Assembly: GCA_029215795.1 (NCBI GenBank)
Contig: JARDYH010000004.1
Coordinates: forward strand, 30,322,001-30,386,000
From: Anniella stebbinsi
Lineage: Eukaryota > Chordata > Lepidosauria > Squamata > Anniellidae
Reading direction: 5' to 3'
DNA: 64,000 bases
Shown here: positions 51,911-62,743 of the stretch, piece by piece
Position numbering within the stretch: the first letter of the stretch is position 1
Layout of the letters: every line of letters starts with the position of its first letter
Translations under genes and position numbers: made by a program
The notes under the pieces: model-generated
The model's database searches: none
What the model was told of the DNA's origin: nothing
The model's input: the letters and a program-made list of their open reading frames with translations, nothing else

Positions 51911-52008
51911 TCTAAAAGACATCTTAGAGAACAACGAATTTAATTTATTGGAAGGTGAGGCGGGGCAGGAGAGGTAGTTCTTGAGGTATCCTGGCCTTTC
52001 TAGGCCAG

Positions 52009-52010
<2 letters not shown>

Positions 52011-52056
<46 letters not shown>

Positions 52057-52195
52057 TTTATTTCTTACCCGCCTCTCCGTCTGGATCGAGGCGGGGAACA
52101 ACAACATGATAAAATACATAAAACTGATTAAAACATGACACATATTATTAAAACTGCATTAAATCATCCTAAAATATCCTAAAAAATCTAACATT
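52011..52195 (-). mobile_element. L2 LINE, 3' end only
   Basis: (AAT)n at 52011-52054, then TTATTTCTTACCCGCCTCTC and GTCTGGATCGAGGCGGGGAA, the same tail subtype as the copies at 10.3 and 25.5 kb, with AAAATACATAAAACTGATTA beyond. It is 5'-truncated to about 140 bp of unique sequence. Confidence 0.8.
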
Positions 52196-53034
52196 TTGTT
52201 TATTCTATTAGAAGCCACTTTAAAGTAGAGAGACTATGTACAGGTGAATTGAAATACAATGGGCTGCTCTAGTTGTTGTTTTTTTGGTAAGAATCAAAGA
52301 TTTGTGGTTACAGAATCTTGTTCTGGAGTCCGTTGAAGTTTTCCCTATGTATTGCATATGACATCCTTCTCCCCCATTCAATTAAATAAACAACATTAGT
52401 GGAAGTCCATGTTAGCAATTGTCTAATGCAATAAGTTTTGTGCTCCTGAAAAAAGTGGTTGCTTGGGGGTAGCAATACACTGATTTACACATATATATTT
52501 CATATCTATATGATGGAGAGTGTTAACAAGAAGAGTGAAACAAAGGTCCACCAAATAATTAAAATTTGGACACAGGTCCATATCCAGGGTCTAAATGAAA
52601 TGAAAACAAAAATAAAAAGTTTCTCCAGTTAAATGCACACATCAATTCCAAAATAGGAAACAATACCACTCTAGACATCTATTTTACATATCCAGCTCCT
52701 CCTTGTCTGATCAGCCTTGTTCTACCTCTGGACTAGTGAGTCAGAGACCAGGTAGCCAGATAACCTGGAAGACAGGCAGGCAGAAGTGCTACTCCCACTC
52801 TGTGTCACAGGCTTCCCTGCTTCTGTCTAGCTGCGCTGCAGATCCCTATGCACAGAATTTATTTGCCAGTCCAAGTTGGACTGGCTTGCCTATCAATTGA
52901 GTTTTAAGTTTTAAAACAGCCATACAAATCAGATCTGGAAAAAAAACCAGAAATGAGAGGGCAACACATTGGAAACCACTGGAATGTATGACATTTGCAA
53001 CATGGATTCACTGTAATATCTGAATGAATGAGGG
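52196..53034. other. No gene recognised
   Basis: Unassigned. A short frame at 52703-52900 has no domain. Confidence 0.4.
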
Positions 53035-53057
53035 GTGCTGATAAACTCTAGATACCT

Positions 53058-53723
53058 TTGGATGGAGTTTATTTTCTAGATCCATTTCAGTTTGGCTTTG
53101 GGTCCCGTTTGGGGGGAGAAATGCCTTGGCTGCCTTACTGGGATGGCATTTGCTGGGAGAGAGACAGGGAGACTATAGTCCTATTGGTTCTCTTGGACCT
53201 CTCAACAGCTTTTGAGGTCATTGACCATGGTATTCTTCTGGATTGGCTATCTGAGTTGGGGGAATTGTTTTACAGAGCTCCCATTCCTACTTGGATGGTT
53301 ATTTCCAGAATATGGTATTGGGAAATAATTGCTCTCTTTGGTGGCAATTGTGTCATGGGGTTCTGCAGAGCTTGAGTCTATCCCCCATGCTATTAAACAT
53401 ATACATGCTGAGGGAGGTTATCTGAGGATGTGTGCTGAAGTGTCATCAATATGCAGATGATATTCAACTGTACCTCTCCTTTTCATCTAACCCAGGTGAG
53501 GCAATGGATGTTCTAGATTGGTGACTAAGAAGGATAATGGATTGGAGGAGGGCCATTAAACTGAAACTCAATCCTGACAAGGTGGCAGTACCATTAGTGA
53601 GTGGCCCATCTGCCCAGTTTAGTGGTGTTTAACCTTTTATGAAGGGGAATGCTCTCCCACTGAAGGATCAGGTGTACAATTTGGAGGTGCTCACTGAGGC
53701 ACAGGTGGCCTTGGGGCTAAGAT
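53058..53723 (+). pseudogene. L2 reverse transcriptase fragment
   Basis: RT A-box region LLDLSTAFEVIDHGILLDWL with the conserved aspartate, then in another frame the GVPQG equivalent (ATGGGGTTCTGCAGAGC) and the YADD box at about 53452-53466. Several frameshifts and stops are present. The endonuclease is missing. Confidence 0.7.
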
Positions 53724-53860
53724 AAGGGATGTGTATCGTATCATTCCGATGTCAGATAACAAACCAATAAGGTCGTTATCAGACATCCAATTAACGATAA
53801 CGATACATAGGGCCTCAGGCCCTATCTGATTGGATCTGAAATCCACATGTCTGATAACTA

Positions 53861-54177
53861 TAGGACCATATGAAAAGGAGGACAGGGCTCCTATAACTTT
53901 AACAGTTGTAGAGAAAAGGGAATTTCAGCTAGTGTCATTTGTATGCAATTAGTTCCTGGTGATATTCCCTCTTCATCACAACAGTTAAAGGTGCAGGCAC
54001 TATACTAGAGTGACCATATACAAAAGAAGGCGGGGCCCCTGCAACTTTAACTGTTGTGATGAAGAGGGAATTTCACCAGGAACTAATTACATACAAATGA
54101 CACTGGCTGAAATTCCCTTTTCTCTACAACAGTTAAAGTTACAGGAGCCCTGTCCTCCTTTTCAGATGGTCAGCCTA
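53861..54177. mobile_element. Palindromic hAT-type MITE, family A (A7)
   Basis: TAGGACCATATGAAAAGGAG at the left (three bases shorter than usual) and GGTCAGCCTA at the right, with both arms present. No TSD is evident, possibly because the flanks have changed. Confidence 0.8.
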
Positions 54178-54980
54178 GCCCTCCCTCCCCCGGAGCGTCG
54201 TTGCTCTACTGAGAACTAGGCCACAAAGCCTAGTTCTCAGTAGTCCGGAGAAGCGGAGGGCCGGGGATGGCAATGGGGAAGGCCGCAGGTAAGGGGGACC
54301 CCTCCCTCCCCCCCACTTGCATTCCTTACCTGCGGCCTTACCTGCTGCTGTCCACTGCTCTTTGCTGCTCCGAACTATTGAGAACTAGGTTTTGCGGCCT
54401 AGTTCGCAGTAGAGCGACGACGTGCCAGGTCATGACATCACCCAGAGCGTCGTCGCTCTACTGAGAACTAGGCCGCAAAGCCTAGTTCTCAGTAGTCTGG
54501 AGCAGCAGAGGGCAGCATATGGCAGCGGGAAAGGCCGCAGGGGGACCTCTCCCTCCCCCCAACTCACGCTCCTTACCTCGGGCCTTCCCCGCTGCCCTCT
54601 GCTGCCCTTTGCTGCTCTGGACTACTGAGAACTAGACTTTGTGGCCTAGTTCTCAGTAAAGTGACGATGCGAACTAGGCCACAAAGCCTAGTTCTCAGTA
54701 GTCCAGAGCAGCAGAGGGCAGCGAACGGCAGCGGGGAAGGCCGCAGGCAAGGGGGACCCCTCCCCCCCACTTGCGCTCCTTACCTGTGGCCTTCCCCGCT
54801 GCTGCCCCGTACTAATGCTAAACAGGCTTTCCGGCCTGTTCGTCAGTACAGAGCTGCGCCGAGTGATGACGACATCACTCAGCGTGGCTCTGTACTGATG
54901 AACAGGTCAGAAAGTCTGTTTAGCAGACGTACAGGGCAGCGGCGGTGACAGAGGTGGTGGCAACAGCAGGTAAGGAGCAT
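54178..54980. repeat. Repeated palindromic GC-rich units in B3
   Basis: AACTAGGCC...AAAGCCTAGTTCTCAGT recurs at about 54218, 54466 and 54671, so the units are about 250 and 205 bases. CAGGTAAG is at 54286 and 54966, and its complement CTTACCTG at 54325, 54338 and 54779. TCATGACATCACCC (54430) and GTGATGACGACATCAC (54863) are the unit centres, echoing the core of B2. Confidence 0.75.
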
Positions 54981-55300
54981 GAGTGGGGGGAGGGAGTGCC
55001 AGCCCTGTGTTTTTCCCCATAGACTTGCATTGGGGGAAAGCTTTCTTTCCCCCAATGCAAACCTATGGGGAAAAACACTGTAATCGGATCAGAACTTCTG
55101 ATATTTATCAGATTCCGGATCCGATCAAATCTGGGTATCCCCCGATATGATCGGATCAAAACAAAATTTATATCGGAATTTCTGATGATGATACAATACG
55201 ATAATTTCGGCCGTGCACATCCCTAGCTAAGAATGCTTTTTATTAGCTTAGGCTGATATACCAGCTGCAACTCTATCTAGACAGAAGGTTTAATGGAATT

Positions 55301-55727
55301 AAAGGGAAATCGTGTTCACTTGCGAGCAGTTTGCTTCCTGCTTCTCTTGCACAATTGTAATTAGCTGAATTACAATGGGAGGAGAGGGGCGAGCACATGG
55401 TCTGTAATTGAAAACTTCCCCTCCTGATAGTATTGAAAGTGACAGCACCCTCTAGCGAGTGTTTTGTAGCACAACTTCAGCTGCACCCAGTAGGACATCC
55501 ACAGAAGAATTGGGATATCCAAGGTTTCTTTTTTCTTTTTCTTTTTTAAAAAAAATAGAATGCAGAGATTTAAACCGCAGATTTAAAACAGCAGAGCTAA
55601 AAGACTAGGATGGTAAAATGCAAAAACACTGGGAAAATAAGTTCTTCAACTGGCACTGGAAGGAGTACAATGTAGGTGCCAGGTGAATCCCTCTAGGGAG
55701 CTCATTCCACAGCTAGGGTGCCATAGC
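55301..55727. other. Mostly unassigned, with an L2-like antisense relic at 55555-55727
   Basis: CCTCTAGGGAGCTCATTCCA followed by CAGCTAGGGTGCC matches the antisense C-terminal region of L2-type elements. The rest is unassigned. Confidence 0.4.
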
Positions 55728-55953
55728 TAGGGTGACCATAGATGAAAAATAGGACAGGGCAACAGTTAAAGCTGCAGGAGCCCTAGTGAGACCAAATACA
55801 AAAGAGGGCAGGGCTCTTGCAGCTTAAACTGTTGTGACAAAGAGGGAATTTCACCAGGTGCTGTATGCATACAAATGACACCTGCTGAAATTCCCTTTTC
55901 AATACAACTGTTGAGGATACAGGAGCCCTGTCTTCCTTTTCATATGGTCACCA
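55728..55953. mobile_element. Family A MITE with a deletion in one arm (A8)
   Basis: TAGGGTGACCATAGATGAAA at the left, a shortened first arm, then an intact second arm with GGTGCTGTATGCATACAAAT and an eroded right end at TCATATGGTCACC. Confidence 0.7.
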
Positions 55954-56810
55954 AACAACATGTGAAACTAAAAATGTGTTATATTAGGAAGTTCATCCGG
56001 TTGCTTCTTTTCTAAATTTAGCAGAAGACTTGGGTGTGTCCATTACATTTTACATTTTCACTATATGTGGGAGTGGGGAGAGGTTTATCCTTTTCTCCCT
56101 TGTGTGATTCCGGTGAAAATCATCTGCCATTTCTCTCCCCATCCCCACCCCCCCCCACCCCCACTCCATGGGTAATCCATTTTTTCTCAAATCAGGCTCC
56201 AAAACAGAAAATAAGCCCAGCTGAGAGGGGAAATGGTTGGGGGGTGGGAAGAGAAATGGTAGGTACAAGATATATTTGCCCCCCCTCTTCTTCCATCCTT
56301 CTGAGTAGAGTGTCTGCCCCTGCAATCCAGCAATCTTAGCAAATGCAAGATTAGGAAGTGTGTTTGCCAAGGTAATGTCTAGTTCTTAGAAGACACCTTG
56401 CAGAGTTTTTCAGAGGTGTCCTGTTCTCCTTGAGAATTACATGATTAGGCATAGTTATTTAATAGAGACGCATCAAAATGCCTTTGAGCTAGACAAGGTA
56501 ACTGACCACATATCTTTGTGCCACTAGGGAGCTTCTACACATGCTTTCAGGCCAGGTTGCTGTACTGCAAACTTTATAAAGCTATTTTGATCGATGAAGC
56601 TGAAGCTAAGGAGAAATTTGGGGTCTCCGGAGTTCCTGGTGGCTTTCCCTCTGTAACGGAAAATGCAACATGTATATTATGGGGGGGCTGCTTCATGTAA
56701 ATAGCATTCATCACTGTTGCTCAGAGGAAATAAAATGAGTTTTACATACCCACTCGTGCACCTTCATTTTTCAGCTGCTTCCGTGAATCAGAACATTTGG
56801 TAATTAATTT
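55954..56810. other. No gene recognised
   Basis: A C-rich/A-rich patch at 56140-56165. The frames here have no domain. Confidence 0.4.
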
Positions 56811-56970
56811 TAGGGTGACCATGTGAAAAGGAGGACTGGGCTCCTGTATCTTTAACAGTTGTATAGAAAAGGGAATTCCAGCAGGTGTCATTTGTATGCA
56901 TGCAGCACCTGGAGAAATTCCATCTTCATCACAACAGGAGCCCTGCCCTCTTTTGTATCTGGTCACGCTA
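56811..56970. mobile_element. Single arm of family A MITE (A9)
   Basis: TAGGGTGACCATGTGAAAAG to TTTTGTATCTGGTCACGCTA, only 160 bp. It carries the GCATGCAGCACCTGG subtype motif. No TSD. Confidence 0.75.
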
Positions 56971-57094
56971 ATATAGATGGAGGGAAATTTTCTGCAATAA
57001 CTTTTTGGTGCATATCATCTTTATTTAATAGTTCCTGCCAGATGTAACAGTAGAGGAAAAACTCAAATATAGGTATATCACCTTGAATGAAATC

Positions 57095-57768
57095 TGTCAT
57101 GAGGCAGGCTGAAGAATCCTCTGAGGAGGAAGAAGGGGCAGAAACTGCAGCTCCACCCCTTCCCCAGGACTTACCGGAGGAGGAGGAACAGCAGGCAGGG
57201 TCCTCAGAAGAGCCCCAGGAAAGCCACCCTCCCCCACCCACCCCCTGTTTCTAATGAGGAAGACTCGGGGCCTGAAGGAGTTTGTCCGGTAACTCCCCAG
57301 CAAAGGCAGCAGCTCAAACAGGCGGAGAAAACTAAGCCCACAAGGCGAAGTATGAGACTAAGAAAACAGAGCACAGCTGACGCAAGCCTTAAGTAAGATA
57401 ACGAGGGAATTGCATGCAGCTGTGAGCAGGCTCAAACAGAGTATAAAGAGGGAGGCAGGCAGAAGCTAAGGTTCGTTGAGAACAACCGATGTTTTCGGCT
57501 CTTGACCTCCTCTGTGATCTTGGATCAGAATCTGTGGACTGGACACCCGGCTGACTGTTGCTTTGGAATCTGGAATTCGGAAACCTGGTTTGACCTTCGG
57601 CTTTGACGACTGGACTGATGGAACTAATGGCATGACCTTGGCAATTTGTAATTGGATTCACGAACCGTAAATAAACCTCTGTAAACAAGTAAGGCCTGGC
57701 ATTTTTCCCGGACATTCGTAGATAAGGAAATTGGCTGGCTTTCTGGGTTCTGTATAGTAAACACGTCA
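57095..57768 (+). mobile_element. Solo LTR of an LTR retrotransposon, 674 bp
   Basis: It starts TGTCATGAGG and ends AAACACGTCA, with the TG...CA ends of an LTR. Both flanks are AAATC (57090-57094 and 57769-57773), a perfect 5-bp TSD. In order it has a TATA box GAGTATAAAGAGG (57439-57451) and a polyadenylation signal AATAAA (57670-57675), so transcription runs on the plus strand. The first 170 bases give a Glu/Pro-rich frame (MRQAEESSEEEEGAE) that may be the tail of an element's open frame or chance. The internal region was lost by LTR-LTR recombination. Ty3/gypsy is favoured over an endogenous retrovirus by TSD length and habit only. Confidence 0.75.
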
Positions 57769-57773
57769 AAATC

Positions 57774-58925
57774 TGTGGTTGAGTTCTTTTACACAGCATA
57801 CAGTAAACTGTGAGGAGATCTATCTGTCTGTCTGTCTGTCTATCATCTATCTATATTCTGACTCTAAATTCCTTATAAACAAAACCATCTGGTTACCTTA
57901 ATCAAAGCACCTTATTATGGGCAGGTCCTCTGACGAAGTATTAAACATACTGTAGTGAGGCATTATTTATGACTTGGACCACTACTACATCACTCTATTA
58001 TCCATACTTATAGAAAAAGACCCACTGTAAGTATAATTAGTTAATAAATCACCATGAGTGATAAACAGAATGATGGATGCAGGTTTCAGCTGATCACTTT
58101 TTTATTAAGGAGAGATAAATCAGCATCATATTGTTGCCGTAAACCTCTCAGATTGGTCAAAAAATCCAGTGTGCCAAAATGCAGCAAGGGAGGGTGATTA
58201 ACGTGTCAAATTGCACAGCAACAAATTGTTCTCGATAATTGATATCAATCAATCCTTTTAATTTCGCCTCCGTCTAATGGGCATCATACGTCATGCCTCT
58301 CTTCCTTCATCTGCAGCCAACAGCTTTTGTTTCTGTCTTCCTTGGTACTATCAGAAAGAGCTCTTTTACATGCAGTCCAAATGGGTCCTTGTGTTTGATA
58401 CAACAGAGCCAGAAGGTCGGTTCCTGCTATATATGCAACACTGGGGTGAAATGGTGATTGATTGTCTAGTAAAGATTGTCATAGAGTTGGAGTATCTCTT
58501 TCAAATTCCACTTTGGAGAAGTTCTCAGGGGCTGTATTCCAGTGGTGGGCGGGGCCCCAAATGCCAAAAATACCAGCATATTTTACCTTAAAGTTCTCAC
58601 TGCCAGTAACCTGAGTACTATTTTCTTGGTGGAAAGGCAAAGTACAAATACTACTAAATTACACACAACTGCCAGTTCAGTCTAAAATTGTATCTTACAG
58701 ACGCTGGGCTGTCTATATGCCCTATTTACCCCATGGTGGCTGTGCAGTGGCTCTGCATGGGTTATATGATGCATCCACCAACTCACGGCCACCATGGGGC
58801 TTTCCCCTGAATCTGTGGATTTAAATAAACAGGGATGTACCCTGTCTTTTTGCTTTGCTGCGAAGCCACTACCATCTTCCCACCAAATGTAGGTGGTGAC
58901 CTAGCTTCGGCTTTGGGCCGGGGGC
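57774..58925. other. No gene recognised; TCTG/TATC microsatellite and a possible conserved element
   Basis: (TCTG)n then TATC at about 57822-57855. 57990-58330 has no repeat signature but many homeobox- and CCAAT-like words (TATAATTAGTTAATAAATC, GATTGGTCA, TGATATCAATCAATC). It is a candidate conserved non-coding element by appearance only. Confidence 0.35.
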
Positions 58926-59183
58926 TAGGGTGACCAGATAAAATCCAGGTCAGGGCTGATGTAACTTTAGCAGTTGTAGAGAAAAGGGAATTTCAGCCGG
59001 TGTCATTTGTATGCAATTAGTTCCTGGTGAAATTCCCTCTTCATCACAACAGTTAAAGTTGCAGGGGCCCTGCCTTCTTTTGTATATGGTAATTCTAGTA
59101 TAGAATTATTTTCTGAAATTCCCTTTTCTCTACAACTGTTACAGTTACATGAGCCCTGACCTGGATTTCATCTGGTCACCCTA
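58926..59183. mobile_element. Family A MITE with an internal deletion (A10)
   Basis: TAGGGTGACCAGATAAAATC at the left and GGTCACCCTA at the right. The TSD CCGGGGGC is perfect (58918-58925 and 59184-59191). About 60 bases of the second arm are missing. Confidence 0.9.
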
Positions 59184-59191
59184 CCGGGGGC

Positions 59192-60817
59192 ATTCCAGGG
59201 CAGGTAAGTCACCAGAAGAGCAGAAAGCTGGGCAGGGGGCAGGTTTGATGAGCCAGATGACCGCTGGAAAGCTCACACACCCTCCTGCTATGGGGATTAA
59301 CTGTCCCCACCCCACAGCTGTGGTGCCGCAGAGTTTTAAGGCAATGAGGGGCTAAAGCAGCACCATGATTTGCCCACCTGTCAGTGCAGATTTGCCCACC
59401 TGTCTGTCACCCTGTTGGCATTTAATGGCACTGTTGTGGCCCTTGCTATTTGCATGCCTCACAATGAGGCTGCGACTGGCACCATCTATGGGTGAATTGG
59501 CTTGATTTAGCCATATCTGTTTTATTTTCACTAAAGAAAACCAAACAAACATCTTTCTCCTGCTTTTCCGCCTCTGCATGAAGTGCTTGAAGTGGCTCAC
59601 AGCAAGATTGATAAAATAATTCAAAAACACAGCAAAATCAATTATTTCCCCCATCACATCAACAGTATAAACTGTATATGTCTGCCTTTCTCAGAAGTAG
59701 CCCAATGAAATTCATTGGGGCTTACTGTACAATAAAGTATGTATAGGACTGCAGTCTAAGAGAGACAGGAGTCAGCAAATAAAACCACAAACAAACAGCA
59801 AGGGATTGTACAGAACAGAATTAGATCTATGTGTTTCATTAACAACTTCACCATCTAGAGACTGTATATATAGCGTCACGTCCTCTTTTCACATATGAGT
59901 CAGAGTGGATCTTTTTGTTTGCTCATTATTTCAATTTCAAATTACGCCATGGAAATATTTGGAAAACACAGGAAAGGCACTGGAAGTTGACAATGTCATG
60001 TAATGGATCCACAAACTTCTGTAAGTAAACAATTTCAATTGCAGGATAAATGCTCCATGTGGAGAAGCCTTTGGAACTCTCATTCTTAACTGTTAATAAT
60101 CTGCTACAGTTATTGACTTCTTCTGATTTGAACTGCCCTCTTGCTGGACCTATACAACCATGCTTGAACACTTTTCCTGTTTGCTGACTTACCATTAGAT
60201 TTGCCCCAGAGTTGGCCCTAGAGCTGAGCCTGAGCCACTCATAGCAGGACACTAAAAAGGCCCCATTTTTATTTCAATCTAACTCACAGCCTTCTACTAC
60301 TTGCCCACAACAGTGGCACCACCATACCGTTCTCTGTCACACCTGCTGCAATTTCTCTTCACATACATTGTATCTGTCAGGTATAATATCCTGCTGACAT
60401 AGCGTCCTTTGCTATTATACTCACCATAATATAGGGGCAATGAATATTGCCCCATAAGTGCCTCTTAAGTTAATGTAAAACTACATCTTGCAACATCGTG
60501 TATTCAACAAGCTGTCATTTTCCTCATCAATTTTGGAGAGCGTTTTTGCTTCCTGAAACTATTGGCTTGCATGTCCGCCAGAGAAATAATCACAGCCCAT
60601 GGCCTATCCTGAAAGCTGCAGCTGTAAATCAATCTCAAGGGTTTGTGGCCACTCGCATCTCCCCCCTCAATCTGTCACTCTAGTTTATGGGGATACACAG
60701 CACTATTTAAAGATCAGGCATCTGTGTAACAACCAAGCAGGTGCTGGCATGCATATATGCACAGATTTCATCTCCATCAGAAAATTAAGTTACGAGTCAG
60801 GTTTAAGAAAGGAAGAA
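59192..60817. other. No gene; two short relics
   Basis: GTGCTTGAAGTGGCTCACAG at about 59582 is an antisense L2-type tail. An AAGTAAG-type repeat is at 59680-59757 (CTCAGAAGTAGCCCAATGAA, TATGTATAGGACTGCAGTC). 59975-60085 pairs with 50410-50520. The rest is unassigned. Confidence 0.4.
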
Positions 60818-60955
60818 GAGCCCTTTTTGGTTCAGATCAAGGGTCCATCTTGGCCAACAGTGGCTAGCCAGATGCTTCTACACTGTTTACAAGGGGGGCA
60901 CAAAGGCAACAGCATCTGGCAAGAGCATATTGTTTCCAACATCTGATATTCAGAA
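60818..60955 (-). mobile_element. CR1 LINE 3' relic
   Basis: AAGAGCCCTTTTTGGTTCAG, ATCAAGGGTCCATCTTGGCC and CAACAGCATCTGGCAAGAGC are degraded antisense CR1 landmarks. Confidence 0.55.
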
Positions 60956-61034
60956 GTATACTACCCATAAACATAGAGTCCTGCCTCTGAACATGGAGGT
61001 TTCAGGTTGAGATGTGTCAAGGACCATGCTATTT

Positions 61035-61215
61035 TGGGGAGGGGTCATAGCTCAGTGGTTGAGCATGTGCTTTGTCCACAGGAGAGTGCAGTTTCTATCC
61101 TCAGCACCTCCAGTTAATAGGATGAGATAGTGTGTGATAGTGAAGACCTCCCTACCTGAGATCTTGCCAGTCAGAATAGACAATCCTGAACTAGATGGAC
61201 AAAAGGGAGAATCAT
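61035..61215 (+). mobile_element. Second tRNA-derived SINE family
   Basis: GGGGAGGGGTCATAGCTCAG and GGTTGAGCATGTGC form the tRNA-like head. CTCCAGTTAATAGGATGAGA, then CCAGTCAGAATAGACAATCC and TGAACTAGATGGACAAAAGG form the body. Same family as 6932 and 28745. Confidence 0.75.
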
Positions 61216-61484
61216 AGGGTTGTGTCTTAAATCTGAGGCCTGGTCCAGTCAGAACTTCAAAACAGATTCAATATTTACTAGGGATATGCATTGTATAGGA
61301 TCCGATGTCCGATACAGAGACAATTCATGCAAAATCGGACATCCGATACCTGATACTGATTTTTTTTCCAGGAGCTCCGATTTTATCTGATCTGATTTTT
61401 TAAAATCCGATTTTAATCGGTTAAAATCGGAGCTTCAGACGTCATTTTAAATGATTTTTCCCATAGCCTAGTATTGTTGTACAA

Positions 61485-62445
61485 AAATGCCTATAACTTT
61501 TATATTTTTAAAGATGGAAGCATGAAACATGGCCACATTGCAGATGGGCTTGAGGTAGTTATGTGTGAGAAATTTCAGAAACATAGGTGCAGGCATTTTG
61601 TGGCTGTGACATTTTGAAAAATGAACCAGGAATGCCTATAACTTTTTTATTTTTAAAGATCCACACATGAAACTTGGCCACGTTGCAGATGGGTTTGAGG
61701 TACATATGTGTGAGAAATTTCAGAAACATAGGTGCAGGCATGTAGTGGCTATGAATTTTTTACTTTAAAAGTTCCATAAGTTCCAAAACGGTGGGTTTGA
61801 CAGCTGTTAAACAGCACCCCCTCCCCTGCCTTCTCCCCCCTCCGTTTTGGAACATATGGAACTTTTAAAGTAAAAAATTCATAGCCACTACACGCATGCA
61901 CCTATGCTTCTGAAATTTCTCACACATGAGTACCTCAAACCCATCTGCAATGTGGCCAAGTTTCATGCTTCTATCTTTAAAAATAAAAACGTTAAAGGCG
62001 TTTCTTTTCTAATTTTCCCAAAAATACCTTGCCACTACATGCTTGAACCTATGTTTCTGAAATTTCTCACACATGATTACCTACATGCCCCTATAATGTG
62101 GCTAAGTTTCATGCTTCTATCATTAAAAATAAAAAAGTTAAAGTCATTAATTTCTTACCCCCACTGCAACCCATTTTTCAAAAAATAATTGCCACCAAAG
62201 GCAAGCACCTATATTTCTGAAATTTCACACACAGGAGTACCAACATACCTTCTGCAAAGTGGCCAAGTTTCATGTGTGGAGCTTTAAAAATAAAAAGGTT
62301 ATAGGCATTCCTGGTTCATTTTTCAAAACGTCAGAGCCACAAAATGCCTGCACCTATGTTTCTGAAAATTCTCACACATAACTACCTCAAACCCATCTGC
62401 AATATGGCCAGGCTTCATGCTTCTATCTTTAAAAATAAAATAAAA
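61485..62445. repeat. 145-bp AT-rich units in direct and inverted order
   Basis: TGCCTATAACTTTTATATTT (61489) and TGCCTATAACTTTTTTATTT (61634) mark two direct units 145 bases apart. The complement, ending TATAGGCATT or AAAGGCGTTT, recurs on the other side at about 62000, 62300 and 62880. Each unit has GTTTCTGAAATTTCTCACAC or its complement. The frame PMFLKFLTHxYLxPICN is a by-product of the repeat. Confidence 0.75.
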
Positions 62446-62449
62446 AGTT

Positions 62450-62743
62450 GGAAATGACAATATAAGTAAGAGAGAATTGATAAACAACCTCCTGGCTCCC
62501 GGCAGAATAATGATAGTTAAAAATTGGAAAGGGCAAGGGATCTATACAATAGAAGAATGGTATAAAGAAATATGGGATATGGCACTTAATGATAAGCTAA
62601 CGTGTAAAATGAAAATAAAGAAGGGAATGTCCAGGAAGAATGATTTTGAAAATATATGGAGTCCATTTTTGGAATATGTATTAAGATCGGGGAAGGGACA
62701 AATACCTTCAAAAGATTCTTTACAATTTTGGAAGGATGAATAA
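62450..62743 (+). pseudogene. L1 ORF2 C-terminus, open but truncated
   Basis: From the left edge of the insertion the frame is open to a stop at 62741-62743. It has RELINNLLAPGRIMIVKNWKG, TIEEWYKEIWDMALNDKLT and DFENIWSPFLEYV, the NWK...EW...KLT...W.PF order of vertebrate L1 ORF2 ends. RT and endonuclease are absent, there is no proper start codon, and it cannot act. Confidence 0.8.

Larger units (their letters stand above)
53724..55225. mobile_element. hAT-like element, family B (copy B3), with a family A MITE inside
   Basis: The left end, AAGGGATGTGTATCG, and the minus-strand right end, TAGGGATGTGCACGG, are inverted. The flanks GCTAAGAT (53716-53723) and GCTAAGAA (55226-55233) match at 7 of 8. 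Subterminal ATCGGATC and GATCCGAT words lie near the right end. The core (about 54180-54960) repeats palindromic GC-rich units built on GAACTAGGCC...GCCTAGTTC. A hairpin of TTTTTCCCCATAGACTTGCA and its complement (55010-55075) matches that in copy B2. Confidence 0.75.
53035..55300 (+). mobile_element. L2-clade LINE relic split by a 1.5-kb hAT-like element
   Basis: The left part (53035-53723) encodes, with frameshifts, FLDPFQFGFGS, IVLLVLLDLSTAFEVIDHGI, the YADD region in CAATATGCAGATGATATTCA and a KLKLNPDK-like box. After the insert, 55226-55285 encodes FYLRLIYQLQLYLDR-like residues around one stop, the next L2 block. The two halves meet at the TSD of the inserted element. Confidence 0.75.

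Noticed and set aside
57389..57799. 136-residue minus-strand frame
   Set aside because: It is antisense to the solo LTR and extends past its end. No domain.
61559..62188. Repeated peptide around FLKFLTH and PICNVAKFH on both strands, as a coding repeat
   Set aside because: It is the translation of the 145-bp unit in its two orientations. Frames are short, broken and lack starts.
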